Source of the DNA: Acidobacteria bacterium RIFCSPLOWO2_12_FULL_66_21
GTDB taxonomy: Bacteria; Acidobacteriota; Vicinamibacteria; Vicinamibacterales; 2-12-FULL-66-21
Length of the DNA: 64,000 nucleotides
Reading direction: 5' to 3'
Assembly (NCBI GenBank): GCA_001767455.1
Contig: MELC01000086.1
Span: forward strand, 62,001-126,000
The notes under the pieces were generated by a model that was not told the origin of the DNA, made no database searches, and saw only the letters and a program-made list of their open reading frames with translations. Shown here piece after piece: positions 33,457 through 44,390 of this stretch. Position 1 is the stretch's first letter. The number at the start of each line of letters is the position of its first letter. A program made the position numbers and the translations under genes.

Positions 33457-36400
33457 GATGTGACCTTGCGTCTGGCCTCGGCGACCTCAGGCAGATCCGG
33501 GTCCGCGTGCTTCCACAAGTCGAGGAACCGCCGGTACTCGGCGCGCGCGCGGGCGGCGTCGCCGCTCTGCTCGAGGAGACGGGCGAGCTCGAGGACGTAC
33601 CGCGGCTCGAGGACGGCAGTCCATTTGGAGCTGATATCCGGCACAAGCAGCTTGCGATAGATCTCAATCGCGCCGCGCAGGTCCCCCCGCGCCTTCTTCA
33701 CGCGCGCGAGGCCGTCGCGCGAGGGAGAGTAATTGGACAAGATCGTCGGAGGCAGCGCGGACAGGTTGAACTCCATCTTGATTCGAGGCTCACCTGCCGT
33801 GAACGCCGTCTCCGCCGTCGAGAGATCGCCGCCGGCCAGCGCGATTTCACCCTCGATCGACGGAACCAGCCAGTTGTTGTCCGGCCGCCCCGCGTCCGAG
33901 ACCTTCTTCAGCTCCTCGAGCCGGGCGCGCGCGGCCGGGAGCCTGCCGCTCTGAACCTCGGTCAGCACTTCGAGCGCGGGAAGCATCATCGCCTCGATGC
34001 TCCGCCGGATCTCGGCATTGTCGACCCCCGGCAGATCGCGTCGCGCGCGTTGCAGCGCCTGTTGCGTGGCGCCGGTCTCGCGCCGCTCATGATGCAGCAA
34101 CGCCGCGAGCATATGAACGCTCACGTTCCCCAGGGGGTTCTTGAGGGCCTCCGACTCGTCGAGAGCCTCCGCCATGACGGCGTACGCCTGACTGTAACGC
34201 CCGATTCGCGAGAGCAGGTACCCCGTCAGGAAATGCGAGACGAACGAGAATCCTTTCGCGGATGTTTCGGTGCCGGCGGATTTCCGCGCTTCCTCGAGCG
34301 CCTCGTCATAGCGGCCGAGCATGGCGAACCCCCAGGCACGTCCGCGATTGGAGCCCACGAACCTGGGATCGAGCTGGAGCGCGCGCCCGTATCCCTCGAG
34401 CGCCTTGTCCGGTTGCCCGGCAACCAGATACGCCTCGGCCAGGCTGTCCAGCGGATTCGGCTCGATCGGGCGCAGGCTGACATACGCTTCGAACTCGCGG
34501 ATCGCTTCGGGGTACCGCCCCTGCTTCAGCCAGAAGTATCCGTACGCGTTGTGCAGCACCCCGGATGAGGGGATCGCTTTGATACCCCGCTCGTACGCGG
34601 CGGCCGCCTTCTCCATGTCGCCGGCGTTCTCCTGGACGATGCTGAGCCGCCGGTAGGCCTCTTCCTCGTCCGGATAGCGCGCCAGCAGCGATTCGTACAT
34701 CTCGATGGCTTTCGAGCGGTCCCCTTTCAATTGCGCGTCGAACGCCTCGAACAGCATGTGCTGCCTCTCTGGCAGCCGGTCGGCATGCGCCCGCATCTGG
34801 GCTTCGTACTTCATGGCGGCTGCGAGGTCGCCGACCGAACGTGCAATCCGAGAGAGGTAGTAATAAGTTGAGGCGAACCCCGGGTCGAGTTGGGCGGCTC
34901 GAGTCATGCGGTCCGCCGCATCGCGGTAACGGACGTTCCCGTAGGCTTCGGTCCCTTCGACGTACAAACGATACGCCTCCGGGTTGTTCGACGTAATGTC
35001 GGCGACGGCGGGGCCAGCGGCAGCGACCGCGACGTTGAGGCTGCGGCGGATGCGCTGCGTGAGATCGTCGGCCAGCGGGAATACATCGGCGCCGCGCACC
35101 GTGTAGGCGCCAAGGAGGCGGCCGGTCACGACGTCCTGCACCTGCGCATCGATACGCAGCGCGGTCCCTTCCTTGAAGACAGAACCGACGACGAGCGCGC
35201 CCGCGCCCGCGCGCCGGGCCACTTCCAGCATGCGGCTCTTCTCGAGCGGGCCCGCTTGCCCGAGATTCTTCAGAACTTCGTCAACACGCTGGCTGCCGAC
35301 GACGTCGAGTCCCGGCGTCTGCCCGAGGCTGGTGATGAGCAGGTTGGGGAGACCTGACGTCAGCCACTGGGTTTCAGCGAGGCCGCTCGGATTCTCGAAC
35401 GACATGACGGCGACGGCGGGCCGCCCGGCGGCGCCGATGCCGACGACCGCCGTCCCGCGGCGCGCCCCGATCATGTAGAACACCGCGGCGACAACGGCGA
35501 GGAGCGCGGCCGCGATTCCCGCCGGCCGGATCCAGCGCCGGTCCGTCCTGCGCGAGCCTCGCGCGGCGGCAGAGCCGGACCACGTCGCCTTCTGCCGTCC
35601 GGACCGAGGGGTCTCCCCTCTGGGTTTCCTGGATTTGATCGGCCGGGCGCGTGGCCGCGCCGGTGCGACCGGCGCCGACGCCTCCTGTGGTCCCGAGCCG
35701 AGCTGCCGCTGCAGCTTCTTGAGATCGGCACGAATGTCCGCCGCGTGCTGATAGCGGGTCTCCGGATCCTTGTCGAGCGCCTTGTTGATGATGCGCTCGA
35801 GTTCCGGCGGCACCTGCGGGTTGAGCCTGACGGGCGCGGCCGGCGCGCGATGGAGGATCGCATCGAAGATGACGGCGGACGTGCGGCCGGCGAACGCCGG
35901 CTGGCCCGTTGCCATCTCGTAGAGCACGAGGCCGAATGAAAAGAGATCGGTGCGCGCGTCGAGTGGCTCGCCGCGGGCCTGTTCCGGAGACATGTACGCG
36001 ACGGTGCCCATGGCCACGCCCGGGCCGGTCAGATGCTGTTCGTCATCGGTGATCGTCGGCAGGTTCGCCGCTGCCGCGGACGGCACGGCGCCGTCTTTCC
36101 GCGCGACCTTCGCGAGACCGAAGTCGAGGATCTTCGCGTGCGCGCGGCGGGTCACGAAGATGTTCGCGGGCTTGATGTCGCGGTGAACGATTCCGCCGGC
36201 ATGCGCCGCGTCGAGCGCGTCGGCAATCTGGCCGCCCAGTTCCACCAGCACGTCCATCGGCAGCGGCTGCCCTTCGAGCCGGTGCTTCAGCGTCTGTCCC
36301 TCGAGCAGCTCCATCACGATGTAGTGCTGTCCGCCGTGGTCCTGCGCCTGGCCGATGTCGTAGATCGTGCAGATGTGCGGGTGGTTCAGCGCCGAGGCCG

Positions 36401-36578
36401 CGCGCGCTTCGCGCTGAAAGCGTTCGATGGCCAGCGGGTCGGCGGAGAGTTCGGGGGGCAGGAACTTCAGCGCGACCTGTCGGCCGAGCCGGATGTCTTC
36501 CGCGCGGTAGACGACGCCCATCCCGCCACCGCCGAGCGTGTCCAGGACGCGATAGTGCGAGATCGTCTGGCCGATCAC
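33453..36578 (-). CDS. Ser/Thr protein kinase with TolB-like and TPR regions
   Basis: This encodes 1041 residues. A Hanks-type kinase domain covers about residues 8-290 with a Gly-rich loop ([10 protein letters not shown], 15-24), Lys38, HRD at 132-134 and DFG at 152-154, so it should be active. A basic Pro/Ala-rich linker leads to one membrane helix near 345-368. Outside follow a FlgO/TolB-like nucleotide-binding-fold segment ([11 protein letters not shown], about 385-510) and about ten TPR-like repeats to the C-terminus. This arrangement is common in Acidobacteria and Planctomycetes and links an extracytoplasmic protein-binding module to a cytoplasmic kinase. It precedes the FAH-type gene by a 4-base overlap. 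Confidence 0.92.
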   Translation of the reverse strand: MIGQTISHYRVLDTLGGGGMGVVYRAEDIRLGRQVALKFLPPELSADPLAIERFQREARAASALNHPHICTIYDIGQAQDHGGQHYIVMELLEGQTLKHRLEGQPLPMDVLVELGGQIADALDAAHAGGIVHRDIKPANIFVTRRAHAKILDFGLAKVARKDGAVPSAAAANLPTITDDEQHLTGPGVAMGTVAYMSPEQARGEPLDARTDLFSFGLVLYEMATGQPAFAGRTSAVIFDAILHRAPAAPVRLNPQVPPELERIINKALDKDPETRYQHAADIRADLKKLQRQLGSGPQEASAPVAPARPRARPIKSRKPRGETPRSGRQKATWSGSAAARGSRRTDRRWIRPAGIAAALLAVVAAVFYMIGARRGTAVVGIGAAGRPAVAVMSFENPSGLAETQWLTSGLPNLLITSLGQTPGLDVVGSQRVDEVLKNLGQAGPLEKSRMLEVARRAGAGALVVGSVFKEGTALRIDAQVQDVVTGRLLGAYTVRGADVFPLADDLTQRIRRSLNVAVAAAGPAVADITSNNPEAYRLYVEGTEAYGNVRYRDAADRMTRAAQLDPGFASTYYYLSRIARSVGDLAAAMKYEAQMRAHADRLPERQHMLFEAFDAQLKGDRSKAIEMYESLLARYPDEEEAYRRLSIVQENAGDMEKAAAAYERGIKAIPSSGVLHNAYGYFWLKQGRYPEAIREFEAYVSLRPIEPNPLDSLAEAYLVAGQPDKALEGYGRALQLDPRFVGSNRGRAWGFAMLGRYDEALEEARKSAGTETSAKGFSFVSHFLTGYLLSRIGRYSQAYAVMAEALDESEALKNPLGNVSVHMLAALLHHERRETGATQQALQRARRDLPGVDNAEIRRSIEAMMLPALEVLTEVQSGRLPAARARLEELKKVSDAGRPDNNWLVPSIEGEIALAGGDLSTAETAFTAGEPRIKMEFNLSALPPTILSNYSPSRDGLARVKKARGDLRGAIEIYRKLLVPDISSKWTAVLEPRYVLELARLLEQSGDAARARAEYRRFLDLWKHADPDLPEVAEARRKVTS

Positions 36579-36740
36579 GACGTGAGCTTAGGGTGCGGGA
36601 TGGGCCAAGTCAACGCCGGCCCGCCGCCGTGCTGCTGAGCTTGTCGTCGCATTGACGCGGCGCTCTTCTTCGAGGTTTGGCGTTTGGAGTTGTCAGACGA
36701 CTGCGGTCTTCGTGCTGCCGCCTGCGGTTTCATGCCTGTG

Positions 36741-36773
36741 AGCGCTGGCGTCGCAGCAGGCGGCGCCAGCGCT
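36741..36773 (-). terminator. Possible terminator hairpin downstream of the TonB receptor gene
   Basis: A perfect 10-bp inverted repeat (AGCGCTGGCG at 36741-36750, complement at 36764-36773, 13-base loop) lies 17 bases past the receptor stop. No T-tract follows, so it may be a Rho-dependent or purely structural element. Confidence 0.35.
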
Positions 36774-36789
36774 CGAGACGCTTACCGGC

Positions 36790-39700
36790 TTACCAGGTGA
36801 TGCGCCAGACGATCTGGCCGAGGCGGCCGCCCGGGTCGTTGACGTCGACGCCGGTGTCGCGGTAGGCGCTGGTCACCTGGAAGATCGAGGACCCCGAGCC
36901 GGGGTTGAACGCCGGGTTGAAGTTGACGTTGTCGAACAGGTTCATGAACTCGATGCTGAACTCGGCGGTCAGGTGGCCCGGTAGCGACATTCGCTTGCTG
37001 CCGCGCAGGTCGAACCGCACGAAGGTCGGCCCGTTGATCACGATCTGGCGCGGCGCGCCGCAGTCGCCCGGATAGAGCGCCACGCAGTCGGCCGTGCTCG
37101 CCGGCGCGATGTAGCGCCCGTCGGGAACCCCGAGCGCGCCGTAGCCGGTCGCCGACGTCGGGTCGACACTGAACGCCCGCCGCGTGTTCAGGATGATGTC
37201 GTCGGGCATCATCAGGATGATCGTCGCGCCCGTCGTCGCGTTCTGCGAGCGGCGCACCGTGAACGCCTTCTGCAGGTCGTCCTTCGACATGCCGACGAGC
37301 CGGACGCCGTCGACCGAGAAGTTCTGGATCTGGACGCGGCCCGTGCCCGACAGCTCCCATCCGCCCGCGATGGCGTTCAGGATCGATCCCATGTTGCGGC
37401 CGAACCGCTGGTTGCGGCCGATGGGCAGGGCGTACGTCCAGTTCGTCCGGAACGCATGCGGCACCCCGGCGTCCTCGATGAAGAAGCGAGGCTGGTGGAT
37501 CGTCTCGAGGGACGTGCCGAACCGCCTGGCGAAGGTGTAGCTGGCGTTCACGAGCAGGCCCCGCGAGAGCCGGCGCCGGTACTCGACCTGAAGCGAGTTG
37601 TATCGGCTGCCTGCCGCCGCCCGCAGGATGTTCGCGTTGCCGATGGACGGGTTCATCACGAAGAAGTTCGGCGCAAGCCCCGCATTCAGGGCGTTCTGCC
37701 GGAACGTCGCGTCGCCGTGCAGATCGTTGGCGGCCCCGAGCGGACTTGGACTGTAGGCACTCAGACGCCCGAGGAACGACGTGTTGGCGAAGCTGGTCGA
37801 CGAGTACCGCGCCGGGTCGGTCGCCACGGACGCGCCCAGGCCTGTGAAGTACGCCAGGTAGGTCGGCAGCGGCGCCGTGCCGGTGTTCGGACCGAAATAC
37901 CGGAAATTGGCGCCGCGTCCGGCCGCGATGTTCGCGCGCAGATTCGCCCGCGCGAGGTTGAACTCGTCGAGGAACCCGTTCTCGACCAGGTTCCGCTCGT
38001 TCCAGTTCTCCGTCGTCCAGGCGTGCAGGTTCCGGTTGCCGACGTAGCGCACCTCGACGGCGGAATCGCGCCCGATCGATCGCTGGAAGCCGGCGGTCCA
38101 CGACTGGGTGTACGGCAGCCTGATCTCAGGGTTGAAGATGTTCAGGTTGTTCGCGGTGGTCGCGATGATCGGATAGTTCGGACCCTCCTGCACGCAGGAG
38201 GCCGTCACCACGCCCGGCGCGCAGGTCGGAGGCGGACCGAGGCGGGCCGTGTCGCGCAGCAGCACCGGCCAGGTCTCGCCCGGGTAGACGAGGTTCCCGT
38301 TGGTGACATTGCGATTCGCGCTGACGGTTCCACCGGGGTTGTTGCCGAAGATCCCGGTGAACCGATCCATGCGTTCGCGGTTGAAGCTCACAGAGAAGCC
38401 GGCGCGCACGGTCGCCTGCTCGGGGTCGCCGAGCACGCGGCGAAGCCACCCGTGCTGGACGTTGGGTCTCCAGGCGCCGCCGACGTTCGGCGCGAAGTTG
38501 GCCCAGTGCGTCTTGTACCCGGGGTTCGCGGGATCGTAGAGCGTGTATTGCGGAACGATCGTTCCGCCGGCCAGATTCCCCGGCTGGAACAGATTGCATT
38601 GCCGCCCCTCCGGCCCGGAACCAATCCCGGAGATGCCGCAGAGGTCCGCGAGCGTCGACGTGGAGTACGTCTTCGTGATCGGCGCGAAAGGCAGCGCAAC
38701 CTCCCACCGCAGGCCGTAGTTGAGCGTCAAGGAGGGCGACATCCTCCAGGAGTCCTGCGCGAAAACGCCGAACTCTTTCTGGCCCGCTCGCTGCTCGAGG
38801 TTGCCGAGGTAGTCGTACTTGCCGGTGGCGGCGTTGAGCCGAGAGGTGGCGCCGACCTGCGACACCCGGCCGGTCAGCAGCGCGTAGAGCGCCCGCGCGT
38901 TGTTCAGGTCTCCCGTCGAGGCGCCGGAAAAATTCGTGGATGAGAACAAGGACGCCGCCGGATCGTTGGCGGTGTTGAAGCCGAGCGTGATCGCCGGCGC
39001 GATGTTCCAGCTCTCGCTCGTGTTCGTGATGCGGGTGAACGAGCCGCCGAGCCGGTAGCTGTGATGCCCCTTCAGCCAGCTCAGGGACTCCTCGATGTTC
39101 GTGCTCGGCGTGTTGCGCAGGTTGGGCGCATTGACGATCGTGGGGCCGGTGAGGCCGAACCCGAAGGCGATCGACCGCCCGTTCTGGTTGTCGAACGTAT
39201 CCTTGGTCAAGCCGCTGTAGAAGTCCACCGGCGACCACTGGAAGCCGACCTTGGCCTCGTTCACCATGTTGGAGGAAAGCGTGGACCGCAGCGTCGCCGA
39301 GCCGGTCGTGCGGTAGGAGTACTGCCAGCCGAAATTCGGGAAGCCGGGGAACGCAGGCTCGCTCGAATTCAGGAAGTCGGGGGTCGTCTTGATGCGCTGC
39401 CACAGGTAGGTGCCCGTGATGCGATGGCGCCCGGTCAGGTTGACGTCGACGCGGGTTGTCGGCGCGTACTCGTTGCGCTTGGAGATCGGCTGAAACACGT
39501 ACTGTTGCGTGTTCAGGCCCGTCGTCGTGCTGATGGTGCCGGTCGTGCCGGCCGCGGTGCGGATGCTGGCGAGCAGCGCGGCGATCGTCGGGTCGATCGA
39601 CGCGAGCTGGCCGGAGGCCGCCGCGAGGTCGAGGACGTTCTTCTGGCGGATATCGCCCGCGACGTCCCACCGGAACAGGCCCGCCTGCGCATCGGGGTTG

Positions 39701-40653
39701 ATGATGGTGCGCGTGCGCGTCGCCTGGTTCGGCAGATAGAACTGCTCGTAGTTGAAGAAGAAGAACGCCTTGTTGGGCACGATCGGGCCGCCGACGCGGC
39801 CGCCGAACTGGTGGACCGTGACATCGTTCTTCGGCAGGCGGTTCAGTTCGTTGAAGAAGTAGTTCGTGTTCAGTTTCGGCGTGCGGTAGTAGTGGTAGAT
39901 GCTCCGCACGAACCGGTTGGTGCCGGATCGCGTCGCAAAGGCCACCTGCACCGATCCCTGCGCGCCGCTGCCGGCGTCAGGCGTGGCGCCGGTCACCGTC
40001 ACCTCCTCGATGGCATCCATGCGCGGAAACACCTGCGTGTAGAAACCGTCTCCCGACTGGAGGTTGTTGCCGATCCCGATGCCGTCGAGGGTGATGTTGA
40101 TCGTGTTCTGCGGCAAGCCGTTGATCGTCGAGGCCCGGTAGCCGCCGATCTGCTGCACGCCGGGCAGGAACATGACCGAGGCCAACCCGTTGCGCGACAC
40201 GAGCGGCAGCTTCGTGATCTGTTCCGAGAGCATCCGCGACTGGACGGTCGTGCTCTGCGTCTGGACCAGTTCAGCGGCCGCGGCCACGACGACGGTCTCG
40301 GCCAGGCTGCCGATCTCCAGCGTCACCTTGACCGTGGTCGGTGCGGCGGCGACGACGCGCACGTCGCTCAGGACGTAGGCCTTGAACCCCTCGAGCGAGA
40401 CGGTCACCGTGTACGTCCCCGGGCTCAACGCGGGCACCGAGAACGCGCCCGACGTGTTGGTCACCACGCGCTCGATGGTGCCGGTCGCGTTGTTCTTCAC
40501 CTCGATTGTCGCGCCGGGAATCACGCCGCCGTCACGATCGACGACCGATCCGGTGAGAGAGGCAGCCGTGCCGCCGCCTTGTGCGAAGGCCGGCGCGGCC
40601 AGAAGCAGCGCCAGCACAGGGAGCATCCACGAACGTCTGCACAGGTGTCGCAT
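36790..40653 (-). CDS. TonB-dependent receptor with carboxypeptidase-regulatory-like N-terminal domain
   Basis: This encodes 1287 residues from ATG 40653, which follows GGAAGGAGG; the frame extends further upstream without a start signal. A signal peptide (cleavage near PAFAQ) is followed by a CarboxypepD_reg-like domain (ASLTGSVVDRDGGVIPGATI, about 30-115), a plug domain with the conserved KLPLVSRNGLASVMFLPGV and INGLPQNTINITLDGI, and a large barrel ending in GQIVWRITW. This is the expanded Oar/SusC-like receptor class abundant in Acidobacteria and probably imports oligosaccharides or peptides with TonB energy. No SusD partner is present. A recently broken copy lies at 20227-21207. Many Asn/Thr-rich loops suggest surface exposure. 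Confidence 0.92.
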   Translation of the reverse strand: MRHLCRRSWMLPVLALLLAAPAFAQGGGTAASLTGSVVDRDGGVIPGATIEVKNNATGTIERVVTNTSGAFSVPALSPGTYTVTVSLEGFKAYVLSDVRVVAAAPTTVKVTLEIGSLAETVVVAAAAELVQTQSTTVQSRMLSEQITKLPLVSRNGLASVMFLPGVQQIGGYRASTINGLPQNTINITLDGIGIGNNLQSGDGFYTQVFPRMDAIEEVTVTGATPDAGSGAQGSVQVAFATRSGTNRFVRSIYHYYRTPKLNTNYFFNELNRLPKNDVTVHQFGGRVGGPIVPNKAFFFFNYEQFYLPNQATRTRTIINPDAQAGLFRWDVAGDIRQKNVLDLAAASGQLASIDPTIAALLASIRTAAGTTGTISTTTGLNTQQYVFQPISKRNEYAPTTRVDVNLTGRHRITGTYLWQRIKTTPDFLNSSEPAFPGFPNFGWQYSYRTTGSATLRSTLSSNMVNEAKVGFQWSPVDFYSGLTKDTFDNQNGRSIAFGFGLTGPTIVNAPNLRNTPSTNIEESLSWLKGHHSYRLGGSFTRITNTSESWNIAPAITLGFNTANDPAASLFSSTNFSGASTGDLNNARALYALLTGRVSQVGATSRLNAATGKYDYLGNLEQRAGQKEFGVFAQDSWRMSPSLTLNYGLRWEVALPFAPITKTYSTSTLADLCGISGIGSGPEGRQCNLFQPGNLAGGTIVPQYTLYDPANPGYKTHWANFAPNVGGAWRPNVQHGWLRRVLGDPEQATVRAGFSVSFNRERMDRFTGIFGNNPGGTVSANRNVTNGNLVYPGETWPVLLRDTARLGPPPTCAPGVVTASCVQEGPNYPIIATTANNLNIFNPEIRLPYTQSWTAGFQRSIGRDSAVEVRYVGNRNLHAWTTENWNERNLVENGFLDEFNLARANLRANIAAGRGANFRYFGPNTGTAPLPTYLAYFTGLGASVATDPARYSSTSFANTSFLGRLSAYSPSPLGAANDLHGDATFRQNALNAGLAPNFFVMNPSIGNANILRAAAGSRYNSLQVEYRRRLSRGLLVNASYTFARRFGTSLETIHQPRFFIEDAGVPHAFRTNWTYALPIGRNQRFGRNMGSILNAIAGGWELSGTGRVQIQNFSVDGVRLVGMSKDDLQKAFTVRRSQNATTGATIILMMPDDIILNTRRAFSVDPTSATGYGALGVPDGRYIAPASTADCVALYPGDCGAPRQIVINGPTFVRFDLRGSKRMSLPGHLTAEFSIEFMNLFDNVNFNPAFNPGSGSSIFQVTSAYRDTGVDVNDPGGRLGQIVWRITW

Positions 40654-40811
40654 GAGTCTCTGTCCTCCTTCCCGATTTTCATCGGTGACCAGAGATCGAT
40701 GAACGCCGCCGCGCCGTGTGTGTGAGAGTGGAAGTAGCCGGCTCGGACAATACGTTGCGCTGGCGATGGTGTCAATGCTTTCCGCGTTGCACCTATCGCG
40801 CCGCGTGGCCG

Positions 40812-42224
40812 CTATCCCCCGAGCGGCAGTGAGACGATGAACCGCGATCCGACCCCCGGCGTGCTCCGCACGTCGATCAGGCCGCCATGCACGCGGACGA
40901 TCTGATCGACGATGGCGAGACCCAGGCCGGTGCCGCCGGTTTCGCGCGCGCGGGCGGAATCGGCGCGGTAGAAGGGCTCGAAGATGTGAGGGAGGTCCGT
41001 GTCTGAGATGCCGCACCCCGCGTCCTCCACCGACAGCAGCGCGTGGCTGGCGTCCGAGCGGAGCGAGATCTCGATCGTGCCCCCTTCCGGCGAATACTGC
41101 ACGGCGTTACCTGCCAGGTTCAGGAAGACGCGGCGCAGGTGAAGCGGCGATCCGGTCACCGCGATGCCGGGGGCGACGCGGCTGACGACGCGTATGCGCT
41201 TCGGCTCAGCCATTGCCCGCGCGATGTCCTCGCAGTCGCTGGTGAGCGACGACAGGTCGCAACGCTCCGGCGCGCTCAGCAGGGTCCCCGATTCGGCCAG
41301 CGCAAGCAGCCGCAGGTCGCGCACCAGCATCGACAGCCGTTCCACCTCCAGCAGCAGGTCCGCGGTGTCCTGCTCGCGTTCGGCGGGGGCCAGGCCGCCG
41401 CGGGCGAGCGCCTCGAGGCCGGAGCGGATGACGGCGATCGGCGTCTGCAGCTCGTGCGAGGCGTCGGCGGCGAACCGGCGCGCGCTCCGAATCGATCCGT
41501 CGATCCGGTCCAGCATCTCGTTCAGCGTGGTCACCAGTTTGTCGATTTCATCGGTGCCCGCCCGGACGTCGAGGCGCTCGCCGAGTCCGCCTGTCTGGAT
41601 CGCGCGGACCCGCTCGACAATCGCATCGACGGGCGCCAGCGCCTGGCGCGCCGTGAACCCGCTCCCGTAACTCGCAATGACCAGCACCACCGCGATGCAC
41701 ATCACCATCGTGAGGGCGAGCTGCCTGAGCGCGTGCCGCACGGGTTCGACCGGCAGGGCCGTCTGCACCAGCAGCGGCGCGGCACCCGGACGAAGCACGG
41801 GGGCGGTCGCCACGCGGAACAGCGCCCCCTGGCGATCGCGCACGTCGAGGAGACCGTCCTCGTCGCGGCCCGCGCGCGCGAGATCCCGTTCGGATGTCCA
41901 CGAGAGCACGGGTGATGCGGGAGAGCGGAAGACCACGCTGCCGGAACGGGCGCGGACGACAACCGGTTCGTCCGTCGTCCGCGAGTCGGCCGCCAGCGCG
42001 GCCTCGACGTCGAGCGCGAGCAGCCCCTGGCGAAACTGATCGACGAACTCGTGCGCGCGGCCCTGCGCCTGGACGTCGAGCTCGCGATAGAGCGTCCCCG
42101 CGCGGACGATGTAGAGGAAGATCGCGAAGCCGGTCAGCGACACGCCGAGCGTGACCAGATACCAGAAGGTCAGCCGGGCGCGGACGCTTCTAAGCCTCAG
42201 CGCCGTCTGGATGGCGGAAAACAT
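40812..42224 (-). CDS. OmpR-type two-component sensor histidine kinase
   Basis: This encodes 470 residues: helix about 18-40, a periplasmic domain of about 125 residues, second helix about 168-188, HAMP (about 190-243), HisKA with phospho-accepting His257 (ASHELQTPIAV) and a HATPase_c domain with N-box NLAGNAVQY, DAGCGIS and GGTGLGLAI. It partners with the response regulator encoded just upstream, overlapping it by 35 bases, so the true start could be slightly later. The pair resembles heavy-metal or envelope-stress sensors (CusS-like) but the input is unknown. Confidence 0.92.
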   Translation of the reverse strand: MFSAIQTALRLRSVRARLTFWYLVTLGVSLTGFAIFLYIVRAGTLYRELDVQAQGRAHEFVDQFRQGLLALDVEAALAADSRTTDEPVVVRARSGSVVFRSPASPVLSWTSERDLARAGRDEDGLLDVRDRQGALFRVATAPVLRPGAAPLLVQTALPVEPVRHALRQLALTMVMCIAVVLVIASYGSGFTARQALAPVDAIVERVRAIQTGGLGERLDVRAGTDEIDKLVTTLNEMLDRIDGSIRSARRFAADASHELQTPIAVIRSGLEALARGGLAPAEREQDTADLLLEVERLSMLVRDLRLLALAESGTLLSAPERCDLSSLTSDCEDIARAMAEPKRIRVVSRVAPGIAVTGSPLHLRRVFLNLAGNAVQYSPEGGTIEISLRSDASHALLSVEDAGCGISDTDLPHIFEPFYRADSARARETGGTGLGLAIVDQIVRVHGGLIDVRSTPGVGSRFIVSLPLGG

Positions 42225-42873
42225 AACCCACGCCCCGGACCGACTGGATGAACGCCGACCCGTCGCCGGCCAGCTTGTCCCGGAGATGCTTCACGTACAC
42301 GTCGACGACGTTGCTGGCCTGATCGAGCCCGAATTCCCAGACGTGTTCCGCGATCATCGACCGCGTCAGGACGACGCCGGGCCGGCGCATGAAGCATTCG
42401 AGGAGCGCGTATTCACGCGGCGTCAGCGTGACGGCGCGGCCCGAGTACCGGACCTGCCGCGCCGCCGGATCGAGGGTCAGGTCGCCCACCTGCAGCACCG
42501 CGCTGTGCTTGTCGGACCCGCGGCGCAGGAGCGCGCGCAGCCGCGCCGCGAGCTCCTCCATCGCGAAGGGCTTGACCATGTAGTCGTCGGCCCCCGCATC
42601 GAGCCCCTGCACGCGGTCCTGCACCATGTCGCGCGCGGACAGGACCAGGACCGGGGTCGTCCGTCCGGATTCGCGCAGCCGCCGGCACACGGACAGGCCG
42701 TCGAGCCGCGGCAGCATGATGTCGAGGACGATGGCGTCGTAGGCATGGAGGCGCGCGAGCTCGAGTCCGGTCTCACCGTCGTGGGCGAGATCGACGGCAA
42801 AGGAGTCCTGCGTGAGGGCCCGCGCGATGTGCGCCGCCATGCGGCGCTCGTCTTCCACGATGAGAACGCGCAT
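42190..42873 (-). CDS. OmpR/PhoB-family response regulator
   Basis: This encodes 227 residues: receiver domain with Asp51 as phospho-acceptor and Lys101, then a winged-helix DNA-binding domain (LTPREYALLECFMRRPGVVLTR, YVKHLRDKL, VRGVGYVF). It is first of a two-gene operon with the kinase at 40812. It lies downstream of the second electron-transfer module, across a repeat-filled gap of 110 bases, and could regulate it; no binding site was recognised. Confidence 0.94.
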   Translation of the reverse strand: MRVLIVEDERRMAAHIARALTQDSFAVDLAHDGETGLELARLHAYDAIVLDIMLPRLDGLSVCRRLRESGRTTPVLVLSARDMVQDRVQGLDAGADDYMVKPFAMEELAARLRALLRRGSDKHSAVLQVGDLTLDPAARQVRYSGRAVTLTPREYALLECFMRRPGVVLTRSMIAEHVWEFGLDQASNVVDVYVKHLRDKLAGDGSAFIQSVRGVGYVFRHPDGAEA

Positions 42874-42879
42874 AGTGAA

Positions 42880-42980
42880 CTCCGCTTCCAGTTGCCAGCT
42901 TCCAGCTTCCAGCCCGTTCTTCAGTTTCGAGTCTCCAGTTCCAGCATCAGCTGGGAACTGGACGCTGGGAGCTGGACGCT
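42880..42980. repeat. CCAGCTTCCAG-type repeat tract
   Basis: Words CCAGCTTCCAG and the opposed TGGGAACTGGACGCTGGGA form an imperfect inverted structure between the response regulator and NrfD genes. It belongs to the same family as tracts at 11.1, 44.3 and 45.3 kb. Confidence 0.8.
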
Positions 42981-42983
42981 CGT

Positions 42984-44255
42984 TTAGTGCACCGCTGCCG
43001 TCTGGGGCACTCTCGCCCGACTCGGCTCGCCGTCAGGTGCCGAGTCCACCGTGAACTCGCTCAACAGGATCGGGACCGCCACTTTCAACATCAGCGTGAA
43101 CACCAGGAACCCGATCGCGAAGATGCCTGCGGCGACGCGGAGCTCGTTGAACGACGGCGCGTACTCGTAGATCTCGCCGAGCGTGTCGGGCGTGAGGCCG
43201 GGAATGATGAGGCCCATGCCCTTCTCGATGTAGCAGCCGGCGTACGTCGCCAGGCAGCCGATATTCAGGGTCACCCAGTTGCGCCGCGTCGCGGGCGTGA
43301 TGAACAGCGAGAACGCGACGATGTTCAGCGTGACCGCGCTCCAGGCGAACGGCACGAGCGTGCGATGCCCATCCAGCCCCTGGAACCAGTACTGCGTGTA
43401 GAGCAGATGCTCGGTCGCCGAGTAGTACTCCTTGAACGCCTCAGCGCCGTGGAGGAACAGGTTCAGGAACATCGCGTACGCCATCAGCTCGGCGATCTTG
43501 TGCAGCGCCTCGTCCTGGATCTCGAAATGGGTGAACTTGCGCAGCAATTGCAGCGCGAACAGCAGGATCGCAGGGCCGGCGCAGAACGCCGAGGCGAGGA
43601 ACTGCGGCGCCAGGATCGACGAGTTCCAGTACGGCCGCGCGCTGAGGCCGTTGTACAGAAACGCCGTCACCGTGTGGATGCCGATCGCCATGGGAATCGA
43701 CAGCAGCACGAGCGGCACGACGAGCCGCTTCGAGTAGGCGCGCTTCCAGAACGCGCGGTAGAGGATGTGCGTGACGACGACGAAGTTCACCGCGAAGTAC
43801 AGGTTCAGCACGATCATGTCCCACGCGAGGATCGAGCGCGGGAAGTTCAGGTAGCCGAGCGGCGGCATCAGGTGCCAGAAGCGATCGGGCCGGCCGATAT
43901 CGGCCATCACGAACAGCAGGCACATGAGGATCGCGCTCACGGCGAGCAGCTCTCCGAATATCGCGACCTCCCGGATGGGCTTCCAGTGATAGACGTAGGC
44001 CGGAATGACCAGGACGACCGCCGCGGCAGCGACGCCGACCAGGAAGGTGAAGTTGCCGATGTAGAAGCCCCAGCTCACCTGGTCGCGCATCGAGGTGACG
44101 ATCAGGCCGCGATGGAGCTGGTTCGTGTAGGCCATGGCGCCGGACACGATGAGCGCGAGCAGCACGCAGATCCAGCCCCAGTACAGCGGCTCGCCTCGCC
44201 GCACGATCTGGATGCTGCCCGAGACGAACCTGGAGAAACGCCAGAGGGTGGACAC
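42984..44255 (-). CDS. NrfD/DsrP-type membrane quinone-interacting subunit of a second redox module
   Basis: This encodes a polytopic protein of about 423 residues with around ten helices (for example YWGWICVLLALIVSGAMAY, GFYIGNFTFLVGVAAAAVVLVI, LLSIPMAIGIHTVTAFLY). The start is placed at GTG 44255, eight bases after ACGAGG; the longest frame begins at a TTG (44279) lacking a ribosome site. It groups with DsrP, HmeB and PsrC-like subunits that exchange electrons with menaquinone and a periplasmic FeS protein, here the Tat-exported protein encoded upstream. It is clearly different from the subunit at 11022. Family is firm, physiological partner unknown. Confidence 0.88.
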   Translation of the reverse strand: MSTLWRFSRFVSGSIQIVRRGEPLYWGWICVLLALIVSGAMAYTNQLHRGLIVTSMRDQVSWGFYIGNFTFLVGVAAAAVVLVIPAYVYHWKPIREVAIFGELLAVSAILMCLLFVMADIGRPDRFWHLMPPLGYLNFPRSILAWDMIVLNLYFAVNFVVVTHILYRAFWKRAYSKRLVVPLVLLSIPMAIGIHTVTAFLYNGLSARPYWNSSILAPQFLASAFCAGPAILLFALQLLRKFTHFEIQDEALHKIAELMAYAMFLNLFLHGAEAFKEYYSATEHLLYTQYWFQGLDGHRTLVPFAWSAVTLNIVAFSLFITPATRRNWVTLNIGCLATYAGCYIEKGMGLIIPGLTPDTLGEIYEYAPSFNELRVAAGIFAIGFLVFTLMLKVAVPILLSEFTVDSAPDGEPSRARVPQTAAVH

Positions 44256-44274
44256 GAATAAGACCTCGTTGATT

Positions 44275-44390
44275 GGCAAGTTGCCAGTTACCAGCTACCA
44301 GCTTCCAGCTACCAGCTTCCAGCTTCCAGCTTCCAGAGGATCACGCTCTCAGCCGGAAACTGGGAGCTGGAAACTGGAAACTGGAACCTA
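44275..44390. repeat. Inverted CCAGCTTCCAG / GGAAACTGG repeat in operon gap
   Basis: About six CCAGCTTCCAG-type words (44283-44338) are followed by opposed GGAAACTGG words (44350-44390), so the RNA can fold into a long hairpin between the FeS and NrfD genes. Confidence 0.82.
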